Of a stretch of 64,000 nucleotides of DNA, positions 10,467 to 21,518 are shown piece by piece. This stretch comes from Balanoglossus misakiensis. Lineage: Eukaryota > Hemichordata. Numbering within the stretch: the first letter of the stretch is position 1; each line of letters starts with the position of its first letter. The stretch is from NCBI GenBank assembly GCA_040954595.2, contig CM082576.2, positions 19,654,001 to 19,718,000 of the forward strand, written 5' to 3'. A model generated the notes under the pieces. The model was not told the DNA's origin. It made no database searches and worked only from the letters and a program-made list of their open reading frames with translations. The translations under genes and the position numbers were made by a program.

Positions 10467-11849
10467 ATGCTCCGTGAGAACTGTCAAGTAGCCACGGTTC
10501 TAGGCGACATAGGATGGATGTCCACGGTACGGGAGGAGGCCATGCATGTATACGGGAAGGAAAAGAATGAAGCCAACCTGCCCGTACCATCCGACGCAGC
10601 CATAAAAACCTGCACACTACCTCGGGAGTTCAATCCAGGCCGCGTACGTGGGGGATTCGTTGGCCATATCTCCCCGCAAGAGCCCACAAGAACCACCACC
10701 GCAGCTGACGACCTGGAGGAAACTTTGAGCATCTTCCGGGATCCGCAGCTGGAAAAACAGGTACTCGGTGGCGACAAGGACCAGGCGATGGAGGTGTCGG
10801 AAGGGCCAGACCCACCCCGCACCCGTGTATCACCCCCAATAGCAGTAGCGAGAGACGGGGGAAACCAAGGGCTGCTGCAGGAGCCATCACCCCACGCCAA
10901 GAAATGCTGCCGCTGCAGTCACTGATCAACCCATTGGAGCTGGAGGCGACATTGGAGGCGGGGGAATATCTAATCCCCTGGGAACTTCGACGCCACCCCG
11001 GCAGCCCTACTAGGTCCAGATCCCCAACCCGGTCGCCGCGACCGGAGCGTTCTCGAGAGGAAAGGCGGGACCGCCCACCTTCCCGTGAACGACCATCCTT
11101 TTCATGCTGGGGAGATCTCAGCCCCAGACGTCGATCACCGATCCGGTATCCGACGCCGGAACCGCCCAAAGAAGACGAACGCCGCTGGAGGAGCGCCAGG
11201 CCGGCCCGAAGGAGCCCCCTATCCTCTGTTCCACATTACTCATCAGGCCCTTCTCCATGTCCGTTCCCGGGAGGCCGGAGGTCCACGCGCAAACTGAAGA
11301 AACACGCCTTTCAGTGCCACCTTCCAGTTATTTTTACTGAGAAGCCGGTAGTATTCCGCGAGCGGGACGCGGTGGAGGCGTTAGAGAAACTCACCTATAC
11401 TGGCTGTGTGGTCCAGGAAATGAAATACCCGACCTGCTAGACTTCTATATCCGCAGGGGCGGACCTGGACGGATCCCTACGGAATCCTTTTGTTCACCGG
11501 AGTCCATGGTGATGATGAAGCGCCTGTGCGTCTTCCAGGGGTGGGAGGTGCCGAACAGGTTCCGACTGAGCTCCCCCACCACACCAGCGATTCTCATCCA
11601 CTGGCGTGTCCTTAGCATACTGCTGAGGTGGGTATCCCAATCACGACAGGAAGAATTCCGGGAAATCCGACCTCACCGGAAAACATCATCAATCCGGACA
11701 CAGCAACCAGAGAGGACGGGGGCGGAAGCAGTCGCACAGAATCCATCGACGCAGGGGGAGCGAGGACGCGCCAGGGGTTTTTGATGCATTTTTTATCCCC
11801 CAAGCGTGCGCGGAGGAGTGCCGAGTGGAAGACGCGCCCACCACCATAG
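10467..11849 (+). pseudogene. Broken transposon-type ORF (Arg/Ser/Pro-rich, HAFQCHLP and LIHWRVL blocks)
   Basis: The frame starting MLRENCQVATVLGDIGWM (10,467) runs to a stop at 10,925. The coding sense carries on in another frame at 10,904-11,440: a strongly Arg/Ser/Pro-rich segment with RSPTRSPRPERS-like repeats, followed by KKHAFQCHLPVIFTE. It continues at 11,441-11,787 with MKRLCVFQGWEVPNRFRL and PAILIHWRVL. I know similar HLP...GW.VP.RF.L..P..PA.LIHWR blocks from multi-copy invertebrate ORFs that behave like mobile elements; I cannot name the superfamily with certainty. GC content rises sharply against the flanks, which supports a separate origin. At least one frameshift and one stop break it, and the gypsy element cuts it off at 11,884. 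Confidence 0.5.
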
Positions 11850-11883
11850 ATGACCTCACTGACTACGATGTTGGTGTCCCCCC

Positions 11884-12087
11884 TGTTATGTTTCCATCAA
11901 CATGGGAATAATAATGCGATCATAAGGTATAACAACAACCTATTTATTGATCGGCTGAAAAGACTCAACAATGTGCTTCGCCTTATCTGGGCGGAAGTGA
12001 CGTCGTACAGCAATTCATAAACAAGTGGAACACCAACAATGCAACACTAGAGGGCGCTATATTGATCGTAGCTGTCAGAATACTACA
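11884..12087 (-). repeat. 3' LTR of the gypsy element
   Basis: 204 bp. In element orientation it starts TGTAGTATTC and ends GAAACATAACA, the standard TG..CA ends. It contains AATAAA (in GATCAATAAATAGG) as poly(A) signal and a GACGTCA core resembling a CRE/ATF site. No difference from the other LTR was seen. Confidence 0.95.
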
Positions 12088-12306
12088 TCCCCTCTTCTTT
12101 AAGATAAATTGTTTCAAAACTCTTTTTGAATACGAATGTCACTGTGAATTGTCCTGTGCAAACTCTGCATTCATCTTGAATCAGTCTTTGTCAAAATCAA
12201 ACGCAACGAACATGAAAAATACTCTGGGAAAAATGTGATAAATTTTCCTCTGTATAACTCAACTTTCTGTGGAACAAATGGCGTATCTCAATATCAGAAA
12301 AAGCTA
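12088..12306 (-). other. Gypsy 3' untranslated stretch with polypurine tract
   Basis: 219 bp between the integrase stop codon and the 3' LTR. There is no ORF. The purine tract directly beside the LTR would prime plus-strand DNA synthesis. Confidence 0.7.
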
Positions 12307-13617
12307 TCAATCAGTCACATAATCTTTGTATCGAGACGGCTTTTGTATATTTGTTCTGGTTCGTGTTGATCTCAACGATTCTTGGGCTGGTGACGCTGGC
12401 ATTGCGGGTTGTTGAGGCGGTGTTCCGTCTGTGACTGCTGGTGCAATATTGTGTTGATCCATCCCTGTCTGTGCTGGTTTCAGTTCTGCGCTGACTGGTT
12501 TCATGTGGATCCTGTTGCGTCGCATTTGTTTCCCGTTGTCTAACTTCACGGTGTAGGACCTAGGTGTGTTTGCTGGGGCTACAACTCTCGCTGGACTCCA
12601 TGTTTTGCTGATTGGGCTTTGTACATGGACTTGTTGACCTGTCAGCAATTCTGGTAGTTGTCTGGAGTGCTGGTCGTGGCTGGAAGTCTGGGCCTGCTGT
12701 TGAGATGTCAGGTATTGACGAACTTCCTCCCCGTTTCTTGCTGGGTGAATTTTGGCTGGGAGAGTTGTCTTGTATGCTCTGCTGTTCAGCAACTCAGCTG
12801 GTGATGGTATGTTGGACTTCAATGGAGTCGCGCGAAGTGCCAACAATGCTAGATTCGGATCATCTCCGGACTCTTTGCACTTCATCAGGATGTTCTTCAC
12901 GGTCTGTACATGTCGCTCGATAAAACCGTGCCCTTTGGGATAGTATGGTGATGATGTGACTATCGCAAAACCATACTTCTCAGTTAGGCTGTGGAAGTCT
13001 CTAGCTGTAAACTGAGATCCGTTGTCACAAACTAGTTTCTCGGGTATTCCTTGCTCTGCAAATAGAATTCGGAGGGCTCTCATAATGGTACTGGCTCTGA
13101 GGTCTTCAAGTTTCCTAATGAAGGGGAACTTGGAGTAGTAGTCAGCAACTATCATGTACCATGTTTGGTTCACGTAGAATAGGTCTGCTCCAATTGTGTG
13201 CCACGGTCGTGGTGGAATTTCCATTGGAATCATCGGTTCCTTCTGCTGGGAATTCTGGAATTTCTGGCACGCGTTGCATCCTGTTACTAGTCTCTCTATA
13301 TCTTTACAAATTCCAGGCCAGTACATGCTGGATCTGGCTCTCAGCTTGCATTTCTCGATCCCCAGGTGACTGCTATGAATGCGTTGTAGCATTTCATCTC
13401 TCATTACTGCTGGTATGAGGAGTCGGCTGCCTATCAGGATAATACCATCTTCGATAGCGATATCGTCTCGAATAGACCAGTAGGGTCGAATATCAGCGTG
13501 AATGTCCTTGATGCTATCTGGCCATCCTTTCAGGACTTGCTGGATCAATAATTGAAGAATTTCATCTTTGGTAGTTTCTTCTTTGATCTCCATCTGTCTC
13601 ATTGGTGTGATCTTCAC
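12307..13617 (-). CDS. pol: Gypsy integrase part of pol
   Basis: This 436-codon frame is the integrase end of pol, which inserts the cDNA into host DNA. It has an H2C2 zinc-binding region (H81, H84, C114, C117), a catalytic core with D145 (in GADLF), D198 (in CDNGSQF) and E234 (in GFIERH) at DD35E spacing, and a C-terminal region with SPARVVAP and YTVKLDNGKQMRRNRIHMKP, like the GPY/F-type tail. It closely resembles the K02A2.6-like proteins of animal gypsy elements. It is in the same frame as the RT/RNase H frame upstream but cut off from it by one in-frame TAG at 13,630-13,632. The ATG at 13,617 is therefore probably not a natural start. Confidence 0.93.
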   Translation of the reverse strand: MKITPMRQMEIKEETTKDEILQLLIQQVLKGWPDSIKDIHADIRPYWSIRDDIAIEDGIILIGSRLLIPAVMRDEMLQRIHSSHLGIEKCKLRARSSMYWPGICKDIERLVTGCNACQKFQNSQQKEPMIPMEIPPRPWHTIGADLFYVNQTWYMIVADYYSKFPFIRKLEDLRASTIMRALRILFAEQGIPEKLVCDNGSQFTARDFHSLTEKYGFAIVTSSPYYPKGHGFIERHVQTVKNILMKCKESGDDPNLALLALRATPLKSNIPSPAELLNSRAYKTTLPAKIHPARNGEEVRQYLTSQQQAQTSSHDQHSRQLPELLTGQQVHVQSPISKTWSPARVVAPANTPRSYTVKLDNGKQMRRNRIHMKPVSAELKPAQTGMDQHNIAPAVTDGTPPQQPAMPASPAQESLRSTRTRTNIQKPSRYKDYVTD

Positions 13618-13629
13618 CAGGTGGTGTAT

Positions 13630-14541
13630 CTAGACTTTCATGTCACTGATTTCGTTCTGATCTTGTGGTGACAGTCTAGATAGTGCGTCGGCAAGTATCA
13701 TCTGTTTGCCTGGCTTGTAGTGTATGGTGAAATCATACGGCTGTATGCGCAACAGCATTCTCTGTAATCGGGGTGGTGCCTTGGTCAAATTCTTCCTCTG
13801 AATTTGCTCCAACGGTCGATGATCACTCTCTACTATGAAACTTCTGCCGTAGAGATATGTGCGAAACTTCTCACATCCGTAGACTACCGCGAGTAGTTCT
13901 CTTTCTATATTGGCGTATCGGGTTTCCGCTGGTGTCAGGGCCTTGGACGCAAATGCTATAGGTCTCTGTTCCTGTATGAGCACCGCTCCGATTCCCTTTC
14001 CCGATGCGTCGACTTGTAGAGTGACAGGCTTCTTACGGTCGTAGTAAGCAAGTGTAGTCTTTGTGCTGATCAGGTCCTTGATCATATTGAAAGACTTTGT
14101 GTGTGTCGGAGACCACTCAAACTCAGTGTCGTCTCTGATGAGCTCTCTCAGTGGTGTTGTGTGTTCAGCTAATCTGGGTATGAATGAACCTATGTAGTTC
14201 ACCATTCCGAGGAATGTGCGCAGTTCGGTCTTGTCTCTAGGCGGATGCATCATCTCTATCGCCTTGACCTTTTCTGGGTTGGGTTTAACTCCGTCTTCTG
14301 TGTATAACATGCCAAAGAAACTAGATTCTTTTGTCTTGATGTAGCATTTCTCTTTGTTCAGTTTAATGCCTGCTTTCCTGGTTCGTTCCATGGCTTCGTG
14401 TAGATGCAGGTCATGGTGTCGCTCTCCTGATCCGAAGACTTGTATATCGTCTGCAATGCCGACTGCACCTTCACACTCTCTGTATGTTTCATCAATTTTG
14501 AATTGAAACACATCTTGGCTCATCCTTAGCCCAAATGGCAT
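13630..14541 (-). pseudogene. pol: Gypsy reverse transcriptase C-part and RNase H, with a stop at its end
   Basis: 303 codons. The RT active site reads IADD (about residues 29-32), a form seen in some gypsy lineages in place of YVDD/YLDD. RT thumb follows, then RNase H with the first catalytic Asp in LQVDASGKGIGAVL (about 174), ERELLAVVYGCEKFRTYL, and ESDHRPLEQI. It ends at an in-frame TAG (13,630) before integrase. At the 5' side it is out of frame with the gag-protease-RT frame: a frameshift lies near 14,585. Both are likely mutations, since no readthrough or slippage context is obvious; sequencing error is possible. Confidence 0.9.
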
Positions 14542-14582
14542 TCGTAGGAATCTGTAACGGCCATATGGTGTGTTAAAGGTCG

Positions 14583-16442
14583 TCAGGAAGGATGTTCTTC
14601 ATCGATCTTTACATTCCAGTATCCGTTCCGCGCGTCTAGCTTGCTGAAAAGTGTTGCGCCTGCCAACTTTGGGGTAATCTCCTCCAATGTGGGTGTAGGG
14701 TAATGATCCCTTTTAATGGCTTTGTTCAAGTCCTTCGGGTCCAGACAAATGCGAAGTCTTCCATTGTCTTTCTCCCGGACAACAAGAGAATTGACCCAGT
14801 TCGTGGCGATGATTTGCTTATCTTCCATCTCCTGCAGCTCGGTTTTGAGTCTATCCATTAGTTCTAATGGAACTCTGCGGGCAGGGTGTACTACTGGTTG
14901 TACTTCTGGATCAAGAGTGATGTGGTATGTGTAGTTTTCAAAACATCCGACCACGTCGTCAAAGCAATCAGGGTACATCCTCAGCAACTGTTCTTTGTTC
15001 TTTATGGGAGGGCGGTCCCTGATGGGTGTATTACTGTCTATGTAGTCATCTGCAGGGTTTCTGTTTCTTCCTGCTGGCTTCTGTTCGTTCATCTTTCTCT
15101 TTTCCACTTCCACATTTCTTCCAGGCTGTGCTGTCTTGCACTCTGGGCTCGCCTGCACTTGTATGGCTTCTACTGAACAGTTTATTTGTATCAGGTTTAA
15201 GGCTCTGCTTGCCTTTAACCCTAAAATGGCTGGGCCTGCGGCGTCAGTTACATAGAAGAGGCATCTGATTTTCCTCTCTCTATGTTCACATGGAATGACG
15301 ATGGTGCCAAGCTGTTTGATTTTGGAACCTCCATATGCGGTAAGGATTGTTTTATTTTCCTTCAAGTGCCCGCGTTTTGGATTTCCGTGTTTATCCAGTT
15401 TCTCTGGAAATATGATCTTGAAAAGGCAGAGGGGCAGTATATTGCTCTGTGCACCGGTATCAATCTTGCATCTCAGTGCTACTTTCCTTTTCTTTTCGCT
15501 CTGTGTGATTGTCAGTTTCGTGTATATTTCTTCTTGTCTGTTGATGTTGTCCAATGCATTTATTTCGATAGTTCCAACATCTAGGACTTCATCATCTATT
15601 TGATGCATGTTGCTGCTCGAGCGTGTCACATTATGGATTGGTTTTCCACCTCGTCTCTGCTGTGACTTCGGTTCGCTTGAGCTGGTTTTGGAACGGCATA
15701 CCGCCTGCCAGTGATTAGGTTTCCCACAATTTCGGCATTTCGAGCCATATGCTGGGCAGTTACTTTTCACTGAGGTGTCATGCTTTTTTCCGCAATGCTT
15801 ACATTGTTTGGGGTGTGTCTTGTTGGGCTGCCTTTTTACTGCGTTGACAGCTTTGCTATCCACAGGATTAGCAATATGGCAATTTGTGAGCGTTTTCATG
15901 TGTTTTGTTGTGGCTTCGTGACCTCTAGCTATATCGAGCGCCTCCTTCAAGGTCAGTTTCTCATCACGCCCAATAAGTTTCTTCTGTATTTCTTGGTGAC
16001 AGATCCCCCATATCAACTGATCTACGAGTCTTGCTTCCTGTTCATTTGTATCCCCAAATTTGCATTTGGCGGCTTCATTTTTCAATTTCGAAAAGAAATC
16101 ATCAACTGGTTCTCCAGGGTCTTGTCTCATATCTTGGAATTGGTATCTATGTATGCGATGATTCGACTTCGGCTCTAAGTGTTCGGAAAATTTGTCGAAT
16201 AGTACTGTGGGGTCTTTCCGCTGGTCTTCATTTTCAAACGACCAACTGTTGTATTTGTCAAGACCTGGTTCACCGGACCATAGAAGTATGTAGCTAGCTT
16301 TCTCTTCATCGTTAGCATCTTTAAGTGCTGTCTTAAATGTTAACTCACATTTTTGACGAAAACGACTGAAGGCTATTGCTAGATCTGGCGCGTCCCATTC
16401 CATCTTTGGGGCTGTGAAGGGCGTTTGTAGTGCGGCCGCCAT
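14583..16442 (-). CDS. gag-pol: Gypsy gag, protease and N-terminal reverse transcriptase
   Basis: 619 codons from an ATG 110 bp inside the 5' LTR. Residues 1-200 are gag capsid (MEWDAPDLAIAFSRFRQKCE near the start). Residues 214-249 hold a nucleocapsid region with CKHCGKKH and the classic CCHC knuckle CRNCGKPNHWQAVC. Residues 325-335 hold the aspartic protease site KIDTGAQSN. RT begins near 525 with the HPARRVP and RICLDPKDLNKAI blocks and reaches FSKLDARNGYW before the frame is lost near 14,585. Gag and pol share one frame here, as in several animal gypsy lineages. Confidence 0.93.
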   Translation of the reverse strand: MAAALQTPFTAPKMEWDAPDLAIAFSRFRQKCELTFKTALKDANDEEKASYILLWSGEPGLDKYNSWSFENEDQRKDPTVLFDKFSEHLEPKSNHRIHRYQFQDMRQDPGEPVDDFFSKLKNEAAKCKFGDTNEQEARLVDQLIWGICHQEIQKKLIGRDEKLTLKEALDIARGHEATTKHMKTLTNCHIANPVDSKAVNAVKRQPNKTHPKQCKHCGKKHDTSVKSNCPAYGSKCRNCGKPNHWQAVCRSKTSSSEPKSQQRRGGKPIHNVTRSSSNMHQIDDEVLDVGTIEINALDNINRQEEIYTKLTITQSEKKRKVALRCKIDTGAQSNILPLCLFKIIFPEKLDKHGNPKRGHLKENKTILTAYGGSKIKQLGTIVIPCEHRERKIRCLFYVTDAAGPAILGLKASRALNLIQINCSVEAIQVQASPECKTAQPGRNVEVEKRKMNEQKPAGRNRNPADDYIDSNTPIRDRPPIKNKEQLLRMYPDCFDDVVGCFENYTYHITLDPEVQPVVHPARRVPLELMDRLKTELQEMEDKQIIATNWVNSLVVREKDNGRLRICLDPKDLNKAIKRDHYPTPTLEEITPKLAGATLFSKLDARNGYWNVKIDEEHPS

Positions 16443-16552
16443 CTTGTCAGGTCAGTTCGATGGTCTTTTCTTCTGTAGTTTTGGTGTCTTGTGTAGTCGA
16501 TACTGTGTAAAGTCTGCTTACATCTGATCACTCACGTTCACCGCTGCCACCA

Positions 16553-16756
16553 TGTTATGTTTCCATCAACATGGGAATAATAATGCGATCATAAGGTATA
16601 ACAACAACCTATTTATTGATCGGCTGAAAAGACTCAACAATGTGCTTCGCCTTATCTGGGCGGAAGTGACGTCGTACAGCAATTCATAAACAAGTGGAAC
16701 ACCAACAATGCAACACTAGAGGGCGCTATATTGATCGTAGCTGTCAGAATACTACA
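16553..16756 (-). repeat. 5' LTR of the gypsy element
   Basis: Identical by eye to 11,884-12,087. It would drive transcription toward lower coordinates. The LTR is short for the group and has no clear TATA box. It is bounded on the outer side by a run of about 20 C residues (16,758-16,778). Confidence 0.95.
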
Positions 16757-18109
16757 CACCCCCCCCCCCCCCCCCCCGCATGTTTAAAGGTTTCTATAGA
16801 AAAGCATTGTTGAGGTTCACAAAACTTTGAAGAAGCTTTGCAACCCTAACTTTGGCCAAAGATTTGAATGTTAAGGTTTCACAAACGTAGTTACAGCTGA
16901 GGTTCAACTAAGACTAGTATAAGAGGCTTCAGCACGCCAAGTCTTGTAGCAAGCTTCAACACAAAGCTTTTTGCAACATTGTTCAAAGTGTTGTCAAAGG
17001 TACTGCACAACCCTGGTGAAGTAGTGCTATATTTTCAATTAAATGGCTTAAGCCATTTGTCTCTCGAACCAGAATTGCACCAGAGTTAAATACACACAGC
17101 TTGAAATTGTAAAATGTTGCAAAATCAAACGATCACATCCTTACACCTATTATTAGAACCAGAAGTTGAGTCAAAATTTTCCTACCTAGAAATTTTCTTT
17201 CCTATGAAGTTTTTTGCTTATTGGCATTCATATGGGAGCCTAGACCTATTCCAGCTGAGTTGCCAAAATGGCAATGTTGGACAATTCTTCTAATATGCAT
17301 GATCAAAAATGGCCGCCAAATACCTTCTCTAAAATAAAACTTGGCCCTTTTTTCTCAAAATTATGTGTAATATCTAAAATTTCAGGATTTGCATCCATAT
17401 TGGTTATGTATTGCAAATATGGCAGTGTTTGGCAACTTTTCTATTTTGCATAATCAAAAATGGCCGCCAATCACCACTAAAAGTGAAATTTTGCCATGTT
17501 TCCCAAAATGATGCGCAATATCGTATTTTCAGGATTAGCACATCATATGGGTACCTTTAACAATACAACTGTGTTGCAAATTTGGCAGTGTTACCGTACT
17601 AATCATGAAGCAAGGAAGTGCAACCTCTGTATCCCAAATATATGTCTATCCCCACTCACAAAGAGCCAGCCCCTCTGCATCATCCTGTTCCTCAATCTCA
17701 CGATGGGAATCCTTTTCAGAATTCCGACCTCAAAACATCCAGGGATTCACCATCATTCACCACACCCTCGTCAGTATCCACCATGTTTAGATCCAATGCC
17801 TGAACATGTTGTCTCTTTATCTATGGATTGCGTTAAAGGCCAGTGGGAGTTTCATCCCGTTTTTTTGCAATTTTGACCATTTTTATATGGTGCATAATGC
17901 TAGAGTACATATCATCCATACAGGATGATGCATGTACAGTGATGGGAAATGTATCAATCCACTCCTGCACTAGATTTGCATACAGTGCCATACCTTTTAG
18001 GGCTATTTTCTTGACCCTTTTGATAGTCTGCTGGTCAAAATTGGCTGGCCAAAGTGGCCAGCAGAGACATTCTTCCAATACCCTTCATAGTGCCAACAGA
18101 CAAGGCTTG
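16757..18109. repeat. Diverged repeat copies and an unassigned stretch outside the large palindrome
   Basis: 16,870-17,130 resembles the block at 20,397-20,600 (words such as AAAATGTTGCAAAATC and TATTATTAGAACCAGA). 17,250-17,610 holds two or three decayed units of the family seen as a 160-bp tandem at 51.3-52.1 kb, with AAAATGGCCGCCAAA in each. 17,620-18,080 read on the minus strand has broken coding sense, with open runs NFDQQTIKRVKKIALKGMAL and NMVDTDEGVVNDGESLDVL. I cannot assign it to a family. Stops and frame changes make it a relic. Confidence 0.5.
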
Positions 18110-19561
18110 GATATACAACCTGTGTTGCTTGTAAGGCACACATCTCCAATTGGTACATTGGGCCAATTATACTGTACATGTGTACAGCTAGGAAAAAAAT
18201 ATACTTCATCATAGTTTCCATGGTCAGCAGCTTCAATAACTTGTTGCCTTTTCTTACTGAACATTTTGACTTATAAAGAAGTATAACAAGAATAAAGTTG
18301 TCCAATTAGTGTTGGCAGGGGGGTGGGGGATGTGTTCTCCCATACAAAGGTGTATAGGTATGTAGTCTTTAAGAAAAACTTGGGGTAAATGACCAGAAAA
18401 TTTGACTTATAATACAAATAGGTCGGGTTTTGGGCATTTACACGTGTTGATGTTATCGACTGGGGCGACAGACTACCATCCGAAAAAATTTCAAGTACCC
18501 CCCCCCCCCCCTCGGGTGCCGGCCAGTGGGATGGAGGTGATAGAAACTGTTGTAGATACAATAGAGGCCTACAACCTGAAAACCTTCTGGCTTTAACCGA
18601 GGACTTGCCATTAAAGATACCTGTAGGCCCCTATATGCTGCTCCCACATACACTCCCAGTCCTAAACCTTGCATCTGATTTGTGGTGCAGATGAAGAATT
18701 AAGATTGGCTTGACAATTAGCACACTTAATTGCCTGTTATGAGATATAATACATACAATCATGGGACAAGAATGGCAAAAGTTAAATTATCCAGCAGGTG
18801 TTTGAATTATGCAAATTAGAGCAGTTGTCTAATATTGCCATGTCAACCATGTTGAAATTGTTTTAGGTACCCATATTAATGGAAACCCTGCAAATTCGAT
18901 ATTACACACCATTTAAAACAAATATGGGAAATTAACATGTTAGAGAAATTTGGCGGCCATTTTGGATTATGCAAATTAGAACAGTTGTCTAATATTGCCA
19001 TGTCAACCATGTTGAAATTGTTTTAGGTACCCAGGAGAGTTGAATGAAAATGCCATTTGCAATGCAGTTGTCTTGTATTGGGTGCCCATATTAAGGCATT
19101 CTTGAAAACGAAACATTATTCATCATTTTGACGCAAACAGAAAAGGTGTTCAAATGCAAATTGGAAGAGTTGCCCAACCCTGCCATATTTGCAATACAGT
19201 TGTAGTGACTGTCAACTCGACTACAGACAGTCTCGATGAACACAAGACATGATCCCAATTTGCAAGCTGAGTTGAAACTGACTGCTGCAGTAACTTAGCT
19301 GTGGGAATGTCTTGTGTGATTTAAAACAATGATGACCAAATTTAACACAGTTTCTCTGAGGTAACCATTTAGCTTTCAGGACTAAGTTTGTTTAAGAATC
19401 CTTTATTCTACCCAAGGAACAAATTTCCTTAGAATTTCACAACTGAGACACAGTTTACAGATATACAAAAAGTGCGTACTACAAACATAAGAAATTGTTT
19501 GCATTTTTTTTTTCTGATGGCAATGCATTTGACTGTAAACAGACATTGACGTCCTTTAGTA

Positions 19562-20394
19562 AGGGACTGTTCAGTTTTGGTGGAGGGGGGGGGCAAAAGT
19601 TTGTGTCATTGGTTTTCAAAATCAGGCCGACACCCCCTTCAACCAGGACCAAAAAAATGATGACCCCCCCCCCCCCTTTGACAGGACCAAAATATGATGA
19701 CCCTCCTCCCACCCCGAAAACATTCGCCATCCTTATCTTATGTACACTGACTGTATGCAATAAAGGTAAAGGGTCTCCTCACACCTCAATTCTAAATTTC
19801 TTAAAAAAATTTATAATTTGAAGTGTATAATAGTATAGCGTTGCAATAAAGAAGGTCTATGGATAAATTAAAAGGACACGTCAATACAATAGTTGGTAGA
19901 ATTGGTAAAACAAGAAAAGTGGAAGGGGTGGGTGTACGTAGGACAATTTTGTAAAATACAATTAATGCATTTTAATGAACTCAAAGGCAAATTAACTTAA
20001 TGTTGGGGAGGACAAATTTGACTTTTGCCACTCAAAGTTAACATCAGTGGGGGTGGGATGGCAAGTATTCTGCCCTGGTACACTATATGTGGCGAAGAAA
20101 TAAGGGGATGGGTGTGGGAGGGGATGTCCTCCTTCCACATAAGAAAACTTTGTAAAATATGTAGCTCAAAGTTGCATTTTAATGAAGTCAAAAGCAAATT
20201 ACATGTATCTCAATGTTTGAAAGGACCAATTTTACTGTTGCCACTCCACTCAAAGTTAGCATCGGTGGGTACATGTATATGACATCCCCCCTAAACGTTT
20301 GAAAAAAAGATGACTCCCTCTTTTGGATTTCAAAATTTAAGTGACCCCCTGGATTTTGCCAGCCTCCCCCCACCGTAAAAACTGAATGGTCCCT
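19562..20394. mobile_element. 833-bp TIR element (MITE-like) in the left arm
   Basis: The ends are AGGGACTGTTCAGTTTT and AAAACTGAATGGTCCCT, inverted repeats with two mismatches in 17. The paralogous empty site is seen at about 50,870 (inverted) and in the 36.54 and 43.48 kb copies, where TTAGTA runs straight into GTGCTATTTTG. A TA target duplication with one changed base fits. The interior is rich in G and C runs (GGAGGGGGGGGGC, CCCCCCCCCC) and has no transposase. The superfamily is not settled. Confidence 0.7.
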
Positions 20395-20396
20395 AA

Positions 20397-20940
20397 GCGC
20401 TATTTTGTCAGTGAAATGGCTCCATTATTATCCCTCCAACCATAGTTGAAACGGAGTTAAATATGTACAGCTTGAAATCATAAAATGTTGCAAAATTGAA
20501 CCAAGAGATTGGTCAATGATCAAGTTCTTACAGCTATTACTAGAACCATACAGTCTCAGCAAACAAGAGACATTGGTCCGATTTGCAAGCCGAGTTGGAA
20601 CTGACTTTGCCTGCACACAGATGTGCCAATTTCAGCGAATCTTATCGTATTTAAAAATGAATATGGAGAATTGTTATCTGTGTTCCTATTGCTAGCCTAC
20701 ATACATGTAGCTGTTGTCATTCTAGTGTTTTTTTTCTGTATACCAAAATTGCCACACTGTTTGGGATACTTTTATCAAATGTTATGTGATACTATATCAG
20801 CCTGTTTTGGGGATCTTGACAATGACATATATTAGACTTTTCATACACAGCATGAGGTAGAATTTCAGAAAAGATTAGGTAATAAGACTGCATATCTCAT
20901 AGGAAATAATCACTTTAGAAGTATTACGATAAAAAAAAAT
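20397..20940 (+). repeat. Copy of a dispersed block with decayed hAT-like C-terminal coding sense
   Basis: This block also occurs at 27.96-28.2 kb, 36.54-37.02 kb, 43.49-43.96 kb and 50.34-50.87 kb. The best-preserved copies (36.8-36.95 and 43.74-43.9) read ILVFPPSCEQSFSCENRQFS, close to the C-terminal dimerisation segment of hAT transposases (V.P.S...ER.FS..NR). Here the sequence is more decayed. It is a transposase relic at best. Confidence 0.4.
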
Positions 20941-21518
20941 CATTTCACTCTTATTGGGAGCATACATTTGTAAAACATACATACAGACATGAATACAGAC
21001 ATAGAGAGATCAAGGTGTATACGATTTTCAGTGGGGGAGGGGGTCCTCCTTAATTGCAAACAACTATGTAATGGTAATTTCCCTTTTATAATAACAATTT
21101 TTGAGGTATAAGGAAAAAATATCAAACAAAATAAACAAAAAAACTAATTCAGCTATGATTTGATTCAATTATCATTCTAAAGAAGCACATATCATTAACT
21201 CACTACTAAACTTTTAAAGTGATCAACCATGCACTTTCTGAGAATTTTTTTTATGCCCCCAAAATACAATTTTTTCATTTTCAGAACATTTATGATATAT
21301 CACAGTAAAAAAATCCCCTGGAAACTGCAAAACAAAAAATTGCAAAGCAATCAAACAAAAATGGCAAAAATTGTCCACAAAAACTATATTGACACTTCCA
21401 TCATAGGATTTGTTAAAATGTCGTGATAACACACCTAGGAACCTGCAAACCAAATTTCAAAGAACTGTGAGTAGAGGTTTTTGAGTATTTGACCAAAATC
21501 ACCCCAAAAATATACTTC

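Larger units (their letters stand above)
11884..16756 (-). mobile_element. Full-length Ty3/gypsy LTR retrotransposon, 4,873 bp
   Basis: Two 204-bp direct repeats bound a minus-strand gag-protease-RT-RNase H-integrase order, the Ty3/gypsy (Metaviridae) order. In element orientation the 5' LTR is at 16,553-16,756 and the 3' LTR at 11,884-12,087. Next to the 5' LTR lies TGGTGGCAGCGGTGAACG (16,535-16,552), the primer-binding-site position. Next to the 3' LTR lies a purine tract AAAGAAGAGGGGA (12,088-12,100), the polypurine tract. No env-like ORF is present. The right flank is a poly-C run, which hides any target-site duplication. The LTRs match base for base by eye, so the insertion is young, yet pol is broken at two points (see the entries below). 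Confidence 0.95.

Noticed and set aside
12612-16297. Plus-strand frames of 60-130 codons
   Set aside because: They are antisense shadows of the gypsy gag-pol frames.
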